Assembly (NCBI GenBank): GCA_026874595.1
Contig: CM049317.1
Location: forward strand, 28,645,401 to 28,709,400
DNA: 64,000 bases
Reading direction: 5' to 3'
DNA from: Sipunculus nudus
Lineage: Eukaryota; Annelida; Sipuncula; Golfingiida; Sipunculidae
Shown: piece after piece, positions 50,870 to 62,899 of the stretch
How the letters are laid out: each line of letters starts with the position of its first letter
How positions within the stretch are numbered: the first letter of the stretch is position 1
The notes under the pieces: generated by a model
Told to the model about the DNA's origin: nothing
What the model saw: only the letters and a program-made list of their open reading frames with translations
Database searches by the model: none
Program-made: the position numbers and the translations under genes

Positions 50870-51805
50870 ATGAGTGCCGCCTTCTCTATCTTTCTTTATC
50901 TCTGCATCCACCCTGATGTTCTGTCTGGAAACGTAAGATCAGGTTATACATACCAATTGGATTTTTCTTATTATTTTTATTATTTTACCATATTTATATT
51001 TAACTATTTTCGCTCAAAGTTCATTATATTCAAAAGTGCTTTATAATATACATTCAGACTAGAAAAGGGCAAATGTTGCAACTTAGAATTAAGAAGACTT
51101 GTAGAGTAAAAACCTTAAAAGATCTTTTTAAAATGTATATAATGATTCAAAAGCGTGTAGCAATGAATCATTGCATATAATTTGTAGGTTTTAAGTGGGG
51201 CTAAGTAGCCTTTGAAACTAGAAGTTTTTTTTTTTTTTTTTTTTTTTTTTTGCTTGTGATGCTCCTAGGAAGTTTGTTCCACAGCTATAGTGCAGCATTA
51301 ATTGAAAAACCTTTCTCTATAGGTTTTGGTCCGTATTTTTGGTTTGACCAATGTTCAACTTTTTTCTGACCGAAGTGATTTTTGCTGGCTTATATATATC
51401 TAATATTTCTCTTATATATATTGGTGACTGATCACTCACGGCATTATAAGTATGTACCAATAGTTTGTATAGAATTCTGTAATGTAAAGGGAGCCAGTGA
51501 AATTCTGCTCAGACAGGGGTTATGAGACCATTACGGCTGTTTTTGTGACTATACGTGCAGCTGTGAATTGACCCAGTATAATATCTCAGTCTGGTGAAGT
51601 CAACACCCACTTTTTGAAAGGATGATATGTTGTTGCAAGCAGAGAGATTTTGTTGATTGATATAATAATCTAATGACTATATATTGAGGCAGAGTAAGCG
51701 TTCATGACTGATATTATTCTATAAACCATTTAATAAAAAACATCCAAAGACAAATGAATTTTAATGGCCCCTTTCCATTCTCATGAGGTACATAGAGATC
51801 ACTGG

Positions 51806-51866
<61 letters not shown>

Positions 51867-52509
51867 TGGATTTACCGTTCGATAAAACGTTTAGCGTACT
51901 TGTTTCACTATGTTCTTCACTATCATTTTCTCACAAAAACGTAATTTTAGGCTCTAATAGACTGTGAAAGAGAAGGCAAGACCTTACCGTACTACAATCT
52001 CCAGCTGTACTACAGCCGGGTCGAGCAGCTACAGTCATTCAAAATACATTTATGGCTCTTCCTGCACTGTTACTTCTTTAACTGGAATTACCTAAACGGG
52101 AGACCATTCAACAATGGTTTTAAATTGCATTCTGATTTGTTGAAACAAATTATGAAAGAATTATATATCGCCAAAAGCAATGTTAAAATAAATGGGAAAA
52201 TCTCAAAAGTCGCATTCCCAAATCACATACCTCTCAGGCTCCTTTGTTCCTCTCGTGCTTTCTGAATTAGTTTTATATTAGTTTTATTATGTGCATATTT
52301 ATAAAATAATGTATAATGTCTCTGAGTATAAGAAGAAACATACGTTGTCGTTTCTGTAGTGGTAAGATCACTTATTGTTTTAATTTCTTTTCTTTGGAAA
52401 GAGTTCAAGCTGGTTGAAAACAGCATACCCGACAACAGTTTACTGAAAGATGGAATTGAATATGGATCATCGTGTTTCCATGCTGCAAAGACCAATCTGT
52501 GATTTAAAG
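50870..52509 (+). pseudogene. Pseudogene C: truncated, broken copy of a gene-D-like CTLD receptor
   Basis: The remnants are a signal exon 50870-50942 (MSAAFSIFLYLCIHPDVLSG, ending NVRS like gene D), a CTLD1 first-half exon at about 51951-52116 (CEREGKTLP, FFNWNYLNGRPFNN) and a second-half exon 52402-52509 (KLVENS, GSSCFHAAK). Breaks are visible. In the 15 bases before 51951, where gene D encodes GTYYE, there are two in-frame stops and no matching splice acceptor. In the last exon a one-base insertion shifts the frame into TGA, and the expected mid-domain cysteine is replaced. CTLD2, transmembrane and tail exons are absent; a (TA)n tract and LINE remnants follow. Upstream DNA from about 50460 resembles DNA upstream of gene D, so this is a tandem duplicate that decayed. 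Confidence 0.8.
51811..51866. repeat. (TA)n microsatellite in pseudogene C
   Basis: TA tract of about 55 bases, about 90 bases before the CTLD1 exon remnant. Confidence 0.97.
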
Positions 52510-52600
52510 GTATATTTAGGTATAACTAATTTACGTTTAAATATATCATCTCTGGAATATGAATACAGTATGGATACAAGACTGCTTAATTAGATAGTTC

Positions 52601-52603
52601 TGT

Positions 52604-52664
<61 letters not shown>
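52601..52664. repeat. (TA)n microsatellite between pseudogene C and a LINE remnant
   Basis: TA tract with one CA interruption. The LINE remnant begins immediately after it. Confidence 0.96.
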
Positions 52665-52665
<1 letters not shown>

Positions 52666-52669
52666 TTCC

Positions 52670-54840
52670 TATTCATGGCTGAGCTTTGCAAACGGAGAGC
52701 AAGAGGACTGCAGGCCCGCCCGGGACCCATGAATGTTGGCCCATACAGGATCTACATGTTTGAATGCAGTTGCGGCAATTGGAACCCTGGTCTTCAATCC
52801 TGGAAACGTATCCGGCCAAACGTTGCCATTTCATGAGCATAAATTCAATGCTGGTGACTCCTGCTTGTTCGAGGACCTTGATTTGGGCTATTCCGTGTGA
52901 TGGACGTACGGCATCCGTGCGTTTTTCGAAGGCCGCAGGGACTCCGCAACGACCGTAACTGACATTAGCGCAAGCGCTTAAGTTGATGCGGCGGCCGTGT
53001 GTCAGGTAGCCACCTACCGACTCCATACGAGCACCGTACAGTAGACGTACGGATGTTGTAGGATGCCCGTGCGATATTTTAACGCCAACTCGGCTACCCG
53101 AGATACCTACGGTATACCTGCGGCTGACGTAAGGGGTCTTGCGTCTTCCGCAAGGTTAGCTAGCGGCGTCCACAGGGTTAGCTTACTTTACCGTGCAAAG
53201 GCCGCATAAGTATTCCTGCGGTTTAAAAAACCTACCGGTTATCTGCGGTATGCAAAGACCGCAACGGGTTGTGACCGAGGCTAAAGTATTCATGCGGTCC
53301 CCAAAACCGTACGGTACTCTACGGCTTAATGAACCCATACCAGTGGATGTTCAGGATGGTGCGTAGTCAGTGCTAATGGAAACGCTTACGAAGTCATAGG
53401 TGGCTGCGGTAGGTGACCCAAGACTCTCAGCTATGTGTTACGACAGCCCCGTAGACGCTGATCAGACGAGATGGTGCACCCGAGGGGCGTCAACTTCTGT
53501 ACTGATTTGAGATGTGTTTCGCCCTTTATGATAAGGGGAGGATAGTATTCTTCCCGAGATGCAGGTTGTTGGACGACATCTGACTTCTATGTCGAAGAGT
53601 TGGCAGCCTCTTCAAAACAGAAGTGATGCTCTCTCTGTGGGCAACAAGGGCAGCAGCATCAGCGAAAAGGAGGGGTCGGGTCAGTTGTCTGAGGACAAAC
53701 ATCATGTCTGTAGTGCTCCAGGATCCTCTTGGAGAGTCGGGGAGTACAAACTGAAGAGTGTGGTGTGCTGCTGGGTACACCGTAGGAGGCGCAAGGAGAT
53801 GATGAAGTCGGAGTGACTTGTTAGCAGAATTTCAAGCGAGGAAGCAATTGAGTTTCTAACCATGAAGCCGATACTTGAGAGGCGTCTCTATGTTGCTGGT
53901 TTGCCTGACCGGTAATTGGTGTTCCCGGCGCCGTGTTCTTGAATGCTTACTTCCTCTGGTAAGCGGACTTCATTGAGAGCAGCGATGTCGAAGTCTAGTC
54001 GCGACTACGTTTACGGCGATTACTGTCAGCTGAGACAAGCATGGTTTTTATGTTCCAGTATGCGAATAATTTCAATTAAGTGACACCCTTGGTAGTGAGT
54101 TTGTACTTTGATGAGTATTGTTTCCTTCTTTAATTTTGTTCGGCCGCATGTGAAGATGTCTGCAGGACGCGGCTAGCCAACTTGGTGTAAAGGAGACAAG
54201 CTTCCTTCAGGCCACTTGTTCTAGGCCCCTCTCCGGGTGGAGCAATCAGTGCTGTCCCTAGGGATGTTGTCGTCTCCGGTTCAAACATCAGGCGACCTAA
54301 TTTCTAAACCGCCGGTATGTAGATTTTGGACTAAGGTATCCAGTGTCATCTTCCACTTGCCGTTTTCGGCCCTTTCCAATCGCTACCCTGTTTGGAAAAG
54401 TTAGTGGTCGTGGACGTGGATGTGTACAATGTGTGCGGAACTGGCCCCACGCTTTACATTCGGGGTTCGTCAGGAAGCTAGAACGGTGACAGCGTGGTCC
54501 TCGGATTGTGTGTTTCATCGGACTTCCTTGTCCTAGATGGATTGACTACCAAATTTTCGAGGTCCCTTAGCCCCTTTATTTCCATCAGGGTGTCGAGCCA
54601 CCCAACTCACCAGCCCCGGCTGGGCACTGGAGAAAGTGCAAATTTAATCGCTGACAAATCAACCCTGAAGCAGGTGTTTGCCGAGACAGTGTTCTGTGCA
54701 GTTGAGTGGTAAGGGTTAGGTCGTCAGTGCCTGTCACAGACTTGAGACCGCTCAGGTCCCCAGTAAGACATCCACACGTCCCATAGGATCCTCTATCCTC
54801 GGGAAACGTGATTCCGTCGCAGAAGCTTACCTGCAAAAAA
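52670..54840 (-). mobile_element. Decayed LINE remnant, APE endonuclease and RT pieces
   Basis: Three domains are in the correct minus-strand order. Near 54015-53900, SRLDFDIAALNEVRLPEEVS and QEHGAGNTNYRSGKP match the APE endonuclease of LINEs. Near 53690-53560, RQLTRPLLFADAAALVAHRE matches the RT catalytic block with a degraded ADD. Near 52960-52760, KVLEQAGVTSIEFMLMKWQR and LAGYVSRIED match the region after RT. The spacing is too short for an intact element, so large parts are deleted. GC content is higher than in the surroundings, marking its extent. Confidence 0.7.
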
Positions 54841-55259
54841 AAAATGTCAAACGGATCAGAATATCAAGAGACTGGTTAGAACAGAATAATCTCTTAAATA
54901 ATTCTTATACATTTTACTCTCGCCCCCAGCATTAATTACATAATAATTACATCTAGGTCGATTCAGTGTTCATACAAGGGGCATCATCAGTAGATATAAT
55001 TAGAAGACTGTTAAACCCTGAGTGTATGTACTGAATAATCACTAACATTGAATAAACAGGCGTTTAACCGAAACTCCTGATGCATGGTAATTATGAAAAT
55101 AAGTCCTGATATTTAGCTGTATCTTAGTTAATCTGGTGATTTGTTACAGGTTATAACAAGAAAATATCATTGCTTGTGAATATATTCGTTTTGTGTGCCC
55201 GGTGTATCAGTATTATGTAGTCGAATAAGACTAATATATAGAGACAAGACTGTTACAGG

Positions 55260-58200
55260 ATGAGTGTCACAGCCTTTTTGTTACTTCTTTTTATCCATGT
55301 TGATGTTATGTTGGGAAACGTAAGATCAGGTAAGATTTCCCGATAATTTCTAATCTAACGTCAAATGACACAATAACCAGACTAAAACATTAAAACCTCG
55401 AATTCTGCGGGGACTTTGTTCGTTAAAGCACCGTGACGTCGAAATTGTTTTTATGTAAAAACAGTATGAGTTGAAATATATTAGTTTATATATATATATA
55501 TATATATATAAAAACCTCAGAAACATGTTTGATTCAAAAGTTGTCCAAATGTCAGGGGTATTTACAATTAATCTTCTACTACATTGTTTTCATGCAGGAA
55601 CATATTATGAGGCTGTAGTTCACTGTTCGAGAGAAGGCAAGACTTTACCAATAGACGCCAATGACCAGCAACATCAAAACCTGACCAGACAACTACAGTC
55701 ACTACAAACACAATCCTGGCTTTCTCTTCACCGAATCTTCTTTAACTGGACCTATGTGAACGGGGCACCATTCCGGGAAGGTATTATTCTACATGTTGAT
55801 CATATAATTTACCTCGATCAGGCAATTAAAAAAGAAAGCAGTCTGAATGTATTGCAATCTGTTAAACGTACCCCCTACAGATGGAATGAAGATGTGTCCT
55901 AAGAAAGAAAAGAGAAACACATTGACTGTATTCCAATTTCGAACCCTTTAAAAATCTCAAGCTGTGATATATTTCGTGCATTTCTCCTTTTAATAAAATC
56001 GTCGAATATCGCTGTTTATTGCATTAATATTTTAAAAAAATAATGTTGGTTCATGTAATCAAACAAGAAATAATTAAGTTACGCTGACGATAATTTTAGG
56101 GGTTAGGTTAAAAGACATCTCTTTTATGTTCTAGAATTCAAGTTATTTGAAAGTCCCGTACAACACTGCGGCTTTCTAAAAGATGGGAAAGTATATGCCT
56201 CATCGTGTTTTCTTGCTGCAAGACCAATGTGTGATACAATAGGTAAAATTATTACACTCATTCATATTTGAACATATCACCAAGTTTACATAACAAATAT
56301 ATGTAACCAGATCAAAGATATGACTATTATGCCCCCTTGCAGGACACAATAAAGAGTGCAATTGTACAGATGCAACTTGCATAATGGAAGAAGAAAGGTG
56401 TCTGTGGCTGCCAAAAATATTAGTTGACTGGTACAGAGCCAGATATATTTGTTCTCTGGTAAATATGACCTTAGTAATGTCCATTCATCAAAAAACACTC
56501 AATTCCAGCCTTAAACACATGCGCTTATGGGTTGGCTTGCACCGGGTAGAGTGGTACCACGCCAGCCTGAAAGGTGAGTAATTGGTTAGGAAAACCCAGT
56601 AATGTCAGAAACCTTTATAAAGTGGTTCGTTAGTTTCTGATTAGTAGCATGATTTTTTTTTATTTTATGGTATCTGGATTATTTTTCCTGGTCAGTACAT
56701 AAATATTTCATTTAAAAGGAGCGACTGCATTTAGATAATAGTTTCATGAGAACAGAAACTAGAAAATTAGAAAATTTCATGATTTTCTTTATTTTATGCT
56801 TCATTTTGTTAATTAATTCTTTAATAATTGTTTATCACAGAAGATTGGCATATTGCACGTTCACATTGGATCGAATCCCCTACTGTTGATGACAAATCAA
56901 ACTGTGCCATTATCATGATGAATGGCTCGTGGTTACCGAAACCCTGTAGTGAAAGTTATTCTTATATCTGTATAGAGTCAACATGTGAGTAAGAAATACA
57001 TTCGTTCCGTATAAACATTATAATTGTGTTTTTACGGTGTTTTAATATATGATCTAGGTAAGTAGCCACATTAAAAACGTTGATCTAAAACAATGCTGAG
57101 ATAAAGAGTGCAATTGTTACTTTCCTGTGCATTAATTGTCACAATTCATACAACTAGCTGTTGATGCTGTAATATCAGTATCACATATAACGCATACAAC
57201 AAAAATATATAGGTAATGCTGCATTTGTTTATAAATAAACGTGATGTTATCATAGCTATTGTTTCAAATTTTGAATTACGTTCTTAACTGTGTGTATTCA
57301 AATTGCAGGGAAACTTGACACTTTTTATTAGCGCTTATAATTCCTATATATTTTGCACATGATATATACATGGCATGCTTTGTTCAATTACGAAATAAAA
57401 TTTGGAACTGATTATGATTGATTTTGCATTATAGGTAGTAGAAAAGTGACATTTATTGTGTGTTTTATTTATTATTTTAACTAAATCGGAATCAAAATGT
57501 TACACTTTAAAGTAAATTGACCAGTAATTTTTTTAATAATATTCAACATATAAAATTAAATATTAATTTTATTAAAAGACAAAAATGCGTATGTTAAAGG
57601 GTTATTTTTTTTAAATATCAGGAAATAATGTAAACATATTGAAGATACAACTTTAGTTAATATCTTACAGGTGGTGATTGCGATTGTTGGATAGAGAGCC
57701 AATTCGCACGAAATAGCTTCTATAGTCGGCTTTTAAAATACCAAGATAAAAAATATGAAATATATGAGCACTTAATAGGATGTGCATATACTGATTATCT
57801 CCTTAGAGTTAAATCATCAGTGCCTTACAATCACATTGTGACATATATGCACCGTCTTGTCATTTATTTGCAAAGTAAAGTGTCAAGTTCCTCAATAATT
57901 ATAAACTGCATGGTCTTGGTTTCCCTTCTGACTTTGATGAATTTACTTGCAGTAAACACCAATTCGAATACTAATTGTACTGTATCTCCCCACCGAAAGG
58001 AAGTGACGACAGATGGCAGTATGTCCGAGTTGTCATCATCCTGTTTGTATAATTCTTAAACACAATACTTTCATGTGACATATTTGATATAGAATAATTC
58101 TGTTGAATCCGAGTTGCAACCAAGTTGAGATTTTGTTTGTGTCTCTTTTATTGTAAAATTAACAAAACATATTAATGTTTCATTAGCTAGTCCAAATTCA

Positions 58201-59618
58201 TTCAAATGAGTTCCTAACAATAGCCAGAAAAACTATCGAACTTCCTTGAACTTTTCAAAATAAGTTTGTAAGGTACTATTAATACAGTCTTCGGAGTGTT
58301 TCTATAAGGCTACGTCACTTAAGGATAAATGAAACTATGCGACTATATACGACCTGCATTTGCGGGAAGTCAGGTAAATCGCATAAAGGTCCTGGTACAA
58401 TAGTCACTGATGACCCTAGGTGGCCGGAGACGATTGAAAAAAAAATCGGTCGCGAGGTTTTCGATTTCGCACAAAACAGCGCTGCGACCAGTTTGGTCAT
58501 GGGCAATTATACATGGCCTTTAATTAGGCAACAACCAAAATTTGGGTCTACAACGAGCAATTTGTCATAAAGTTTGTCTCTTGAGACTGGTGGGACTATC
58601 ACAAAAGAACATATGGCGAGTCGCATTAGAGTGTTTAATATTCTTTCCTTGTTTTTACGCCACGTCGCAAGAATCATGTATTGTGTTTACCAGGGACACT
58701 GTGGTATTCTTATGAATATTTTACACTCTTAACGCTTTTTTTTTTTTTTTAAATTTGTTAAATTATCTCAGAGAGCCGCCAAGACCGCCATTTTGTTTAG
58801 AATAGTTTGGGTCGTTTACAGATAGTCGTAGCTAAGGTCTGACTTTGGTTAACTATCTCTATGGCTTAGAAACGTGACGTTATTTAAGTGACCAACACAA
58901 AAAAAAAAAATATTTTTCTCTTTTTAATGTACCAAAAAAAAACGGATTTTAGTTATCTTGTGTTTAGCGTTTTTTATTCGCATTGAACATACACTACATT
59001 TATAGGTTTTGATTAAATTACTCAATTTTAGATATTTTGTAATGATAACCATAGCGCGGCCTTTAATTATTTTGAACAATATTGTTATTTTACCACAGGG
59101 CGGCCTTTGATTTTGACTTTTGGTGCACTGAGTACTATCGTGACCCTTATGTTAAGCATAATGTTGTTAACCATGATAGTCACATCCGTACTGTTCTGGG
59201 ATAACAGGTAGGCATCCGAAAGTAACCTCCACATTAATTTTTAAATAATTATACAATGTATTAGCTATCGTTACGACCGCACTGATTGCAATAATAAAAC
59301 TGGCAGCGGTCATTTAATATCATCACCAAGTGTATGTGTCTTGCTGTCCATTTTCAATAATGTCCGTGTTTACTTACTCCTTTTCTTCCACATCAGTATC
59401 ATATTGAGGATGTTGGAAACCATTCCTAAGAGAATCATTCTTAATTAACTATACAACATTTTCATGATCGTGTAATTACGTATCGTTTCATTTTATACTC
59501 CACCAGTTCTGTCTCGGGAGTTCCTGAGAATGATAATGACGGTACATCATCCCAGAGCCGGGAAACACCCATATACTACGAACCTGAAGATCTGACTCAG
59601 TATGTCATGACAGAATAA
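55260..59618 (+). CDS. Gene D: two-CTLD single-pass membrane receptor (seven exons)
   Basis: The exons are 55260-55329, 55598-55780, 56135-56242, 56343-56573, 56841-56984, 59099-59207 and 59507-59618. All introns are GT/AG and phases are 1,1,1,1,1,2. The open frame is 318 residues: signal peptide (MSVTAFLLLLFIHVDV), CTLD1 (24-120), CTLD2 (121-245), transmembrane helix (about 248-278), tail (282-318). CTLD1 has SREGKTLP, LHRIFFNWTYVNGAPF and SSCFLAARPMC. CTLD2 has ERCLWLP, WYRARYIC, LWVGLHRVEW, MMNGSWLPKPC and YSYICIE. No calcium/sugar triplet is present. Sequons include NLT, NWT, NCT, NMT, NSS and NGS. It is the intact partner of pseudogene C and a close structural paralogue of gene A. A separate terminal exon at 57671-58059 may give a second isoform. 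Confidence 0.86.
55487..55512. repeat. (TA)n microsatellite in gene D intron 1
   Basis: Short TA tract, 85 bases before the CTLD1 exon. Confidence 0.95.
55598..56242 (+). CDS. Gene D CTLD1, two exons
   Basis: 55598-55780 (183 nt) follows a TTTTCATGCAG acceptor; 56135-56242 (108 nt) follows TTCTAG. The joined domain reads GTYYEAVVHCSREGKTLP to PVQHCGFLKDG and RPMCDTI. It is a compact CTLD of about 97 residues, shorter than the usual 115-130. Without splicing, the frame also reads from an ATG in the preceding intron (see findings). Confidence 0.87.
56343..56984 (+). CDS. Gene D CTLD2, two exons
   Basis: 56343-56573 (231 nt) is flanked by CTTGCAG and GTGAGT. 56841-56984 (144 nt) is flanked by TATCACAG and GTGAGT. 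It opens with a cysteine-rich linker (KECNCTDATC) like the one preceding gene B CTLD2. Cysteines in RYIC, SNC, KPC and YIC match the CTLD disulphide pattern. Confidence 0.87.
57671..58059 (+). CDS. Possible alternative 3' terminal exon of gene D
   Basis: A good acceptor (TATCTTACAG) in the same phase as the transmembrane exon leads to a 129-codon open frame starting CGDCDCWIESQFARNS and ending at TAA 58057-58059. It contains YDK-like charged stretches, a hydrophobic segment near residues 77-98 of the exon (from IIINCMVL to NLLAV) and a polar end. Splicing exon 5 to it would replace the normal transmembrane and tail with a different anchor and tail. It is not clearly related to any family, and could also be a skipped or decayed exon. 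No counterpart was found in gene A. Confidence 0.45.
58070..59090. other. Gene D intron interior, unassigned
   Basis: Lies between the alternative terminal exon and the transmembrane exon. The 58320-58570 stretch is GC-richer with an open frame of 77 codons lacking any recognised domain. A long poly-T is at 58737-58750. Confidence 0.4.
59099..59207 (+). CDS. Gene D transmembrane exon
   Basis: Acceptor TACCACAG, phase 1 in and phase 2 out (AG|GTAGGC). It encodes WRPLILTFGALSTIVTLMLS and a further hydrophobic run to SVLFWDN. It aligns with the gene A exon at 4466-4580. The preceding 2.1-kb intron holds the alternative exon and an unannotated stretch. Confidence 0.83.
59507..59618 (+). CDS. Gene D cytoplasmic tail exon
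   Basis: Acceptor CTCCACCAG, phase 2. The 37-residue tail contains GTSSQSRETPIYYEPEDLTQ and ends YVMTE before TAA. Three tyrosines are present, one in a YYEPEDL context. The stop codon at 59616-59618 lies inside an AATAAA hexamer (59614-59619). If that hexamer is used, the 3' UTR would be very short. Confidence 0.8.
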
Positions 59619-60574
59619 AGTTCCTCAGGACCTTGATCTTACTTCAGCCACAAACATAATGATTACAAAAGATAATTGGGAAACTGGTGACCGAACCTTC
59701 ATCCGAAGATACCAATATCAGCTAAAATCAACAAATATTTCCTGGCAATGAAACGAGGCTTATTTATATATTAAGAAATATATGTGTAAATTGGACAATG
59801 CCTGGTGGGCCGAAGGCTGTCTGGTTCGAAACTAGAAGAAGTCCAACAGCATGAATACAGCTGTCATGGTTCAAAAGCCCCATATAAGGTTACAAAAAAA
59901 GCGTTCATATAATAATTATGATAGGCTCTTTTATGAAGAAATAGTCGTATGTCACTATTGTATTGAATCCTTTGATTGAATGTTTTGCTGGTAATACAGG
60001 TTACCTCCAAAATTTGATGGATCGTAACTTTGGTGTAACCCTATCTTTCTAAACAATTCGATCAAAATCTGCTCAGAACATTTTGCAAAACGTTGCAAAG
60101 ACACAGCCCGAGGAGAAATATATTACGTTGCCCCCTGCCTGTTTTCCAAGTATATTCTGTTTTCTCTATTTTCTTAGATAAGCAAAACTTTGATTTAAAA
60201 TAGGCTACCCACCCACCATAAAAAAAAATAAAAAAAGACAGAAGGCAAAAACTTCGGTTAATAAACGCCATCATGAACATATTTTATTTATCACTTAGTA
60301 CAACTAATACGCCAACTTTACTTGCGTGTTGCACTTCCAGAAAAAAAGTACAATAGATCCGAAGTCTAATTTTTCTTTGCCGGAGCGATGCTACCGCCGA
60401 TTTCGAAAACGTGGATATCCCAATTCCCAAAAAGGAATTTTTCTGATTCTCCTGAACTGGCATTTACTAAGAGAGGTTCAGTCAACTAAAATTATTACTA
60501 TTTAAACATAACTGTAATTTAAAATAATAATTATAAATTTCTTGCCAATTTCTTCTTAATATAATTAACTTTTA

Positions 60575-60725
60575 GGCCTAGCGTGCCTTGTGGCATAATG
60601 GCTGTGGTGTAGGACGTGTGACCGCAAGCTATTGGAGGAATAATATTGGAGCGCCTTTTATGGCTGCTTCGGTTGTATGCTCCCAAGGAGGTCAAGAAAA
60701 GGTACAAGAATGAACAGGCCCGAGA
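60575..60725 (+). mobile_element. tRNA-derived SINE copy 2, shortened
   Basis: A tRNA-like head (CCTTGTGGCATAATGGCTGT onward) leads quickly to TATGGCTGCTTCGGTTGTAT and GCTCCCAAGGAGGTC, then AGAATGAACAGGCCCGAGAA. This is the same 3' part as the element at 14495-14765 on the other strand. The middle of the body is missing compared with that copy. Confidence 0.55.
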
Positions 60726-62773
60726 AGACAGGATGGCAAACTATAACTATAAACTCCCAGCTCTACTTTTTTTACCTATTTGATGGATTTGGATATCATC
60801 CCTCCGCGATTAATCCTTATCACTGAAACTTAAATGCTCTAATATTGCGATCTAAAAACATAGGAGCCCAAGCAGCAATCGTAAATGAACTATTTTTGTC
60901 CTATCATGAAAAAAAAACATAAAAACAATAAGCATCTTATTTACATACAGATTATATACACCATCGAGGTCACAGTGAGTTATTGTAAACGTTCAAGCGT
61001 GTGTTTGCATTGGGCGTCACAGTGAGAGGATCTCAATTTCTCGAATATCTTGGATCAGAAAAAGATGTAGCCATCCACAGCACACAAGGGCGGATGAAAA
61101 ATTTATGAAGGGGGGGGGGGGGGGTTGTCAACCCAGGAGGACAAAACCTTAACGCTAGGTCTGGATAACATTGGCCTGAACCCCTTAAAAAGGTTGCGGC
61201 GGTTGCCAAAAAAAGGGGGGGTGGGGGCCCTGACCTCTGCGATGAGTTCCGGTCCGAAGTTTCTCTACAGTTGCTTGTTTATAAGTGCCGAACTCTAAGG
61301 CAATTGAAATATTTAGCAGTGATAAGAAAATGAGCGCCAATCCCGTCGAAACCGGTCCATTGGCGTTAAGGACCCAGATTCTAACTTCTAGACCTTAAGC
61401 ATCTTTTTTGAATGCCTGTTTACTCCCTGACAACAAGACACAGAATTGAACTTTTTCAAGACCAATAAGTATGTGTTTCACGGTTGCGAAATGATGAACA
61501 TTTTTTTCATTTACTGACCTTTTTAAAAGAGAATATTAGCGTGTTTATTAGAGACAGAGAAGACCAGTCGTACTGGCACTTGAACATCTCACTAGAAACT
61601 CGCTGACTGGAGGGACTGATAGCCAGAATTATGTTACATTTTGTTTTATCGGTCTCACTTTGAAGAGTGACGCCTCGCACTGTTCACACCGGTTAAAAGG
61701 GCATTGAATGGTGTGACATTTTGGGTTCATAGTGTAGAAACTCACTGTATGGCTATCGGACTCAGTATGTGGCTGGGCCTTATAATATTGAGTCCGATAA
61801 AATCGGACTATCGCGCTGCCTGTTGAGCATTCACATGACGTCACGGCTGTTCCAGGGCAGGGAATATATTACCGTAAGGTCAAAGGTCGATTGTAGAGAG
61901 TGCCTGTTGCGTTTTTGTTAACCGGTATTTTATCGTAGCTATAGCCAAAGAATACGCACAATGTTTTTCAGTAGACACTGACCCGCCACCTAGTGTCTAA
62001 ATGCATCATAAGGGCGCTGTAAGATCAGTAGCTTCTTTAGAAGCGCAATATATTTCAGCTGCCTTGGGAGCGTACTTTTTTAGGTGTACTAACGAACTCC
62101 ACAAATGTATTACTACAGTGAATGATACGGAACCTATTGTGTTAACAATGTTAATTTCTTCAATGATATACAACAGTATTTAAAAATGAGCTACAACCAA
62201 GCTAATAACATTTCTATTTTAAAAAAATAACATTCACCTGGATTTCTATTTTTTATGTTTAATTTAAACATTATAAGAATATAGTGTATAACAAAAAAAG
62301 AACATAAAAAAGTGTAAAAAATTGTTATTGTTATTCGCCTTCATTTAAAATTTGAATTATAATATGGGCACACTGAACAAAAATACAAATCAATATAGAC
62401 AATATCATGTTTAACATAATAAACTGGTTAATTACCACTCAAATTAGGAGGTAGGAGGAGACAAACAAGTTATATTGAGAGCAAATCGCACGTATACATT
62501 GTATTGCGCATACTGTGTAAAGCCTAATTTTTCTTTTTTTATCTCCAAGTAAAAACCTTAATTGACGCTGAGATTATTTAATATAACGTTTAAGACCATG
62601 ATCTTAAAAAAAGTGGCCATGTGACATGGCTAGAGTCCGGGACAAATCTTGCGACCCTTCATCACTGCTATTAAGATTTGCCAAGACATGGCAGTGGTTA
62701 TTTCTAATTTCCCTGCTAGATATATCACATTTTTCATGTGTATATATATTGTATATAATGTATATAGTGTATA

Positions 62774-62795
62774 TATATATATATATATATATATA
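62774..62795. repeat. (TA)n microsatellite
   Basis: Short perfect TA tract. Confidence 0.93.
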
Positions 62796-62899
62796 ATGGT
62801 TGTGTTAAAATGTTGTTATATACAGTATACTGCAAGCTTCGTCTAGGACTAAACACTCATGTGGATATGTTGTTTGGTTCCCCATGGATGATTGATAAG

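Noticed and set aside
52764-53816. Plus-strand frames of 64-85 codons
   Set aside because: They are antisense to LINE endonuclease/RT remnants that read correctly on the minus strand.
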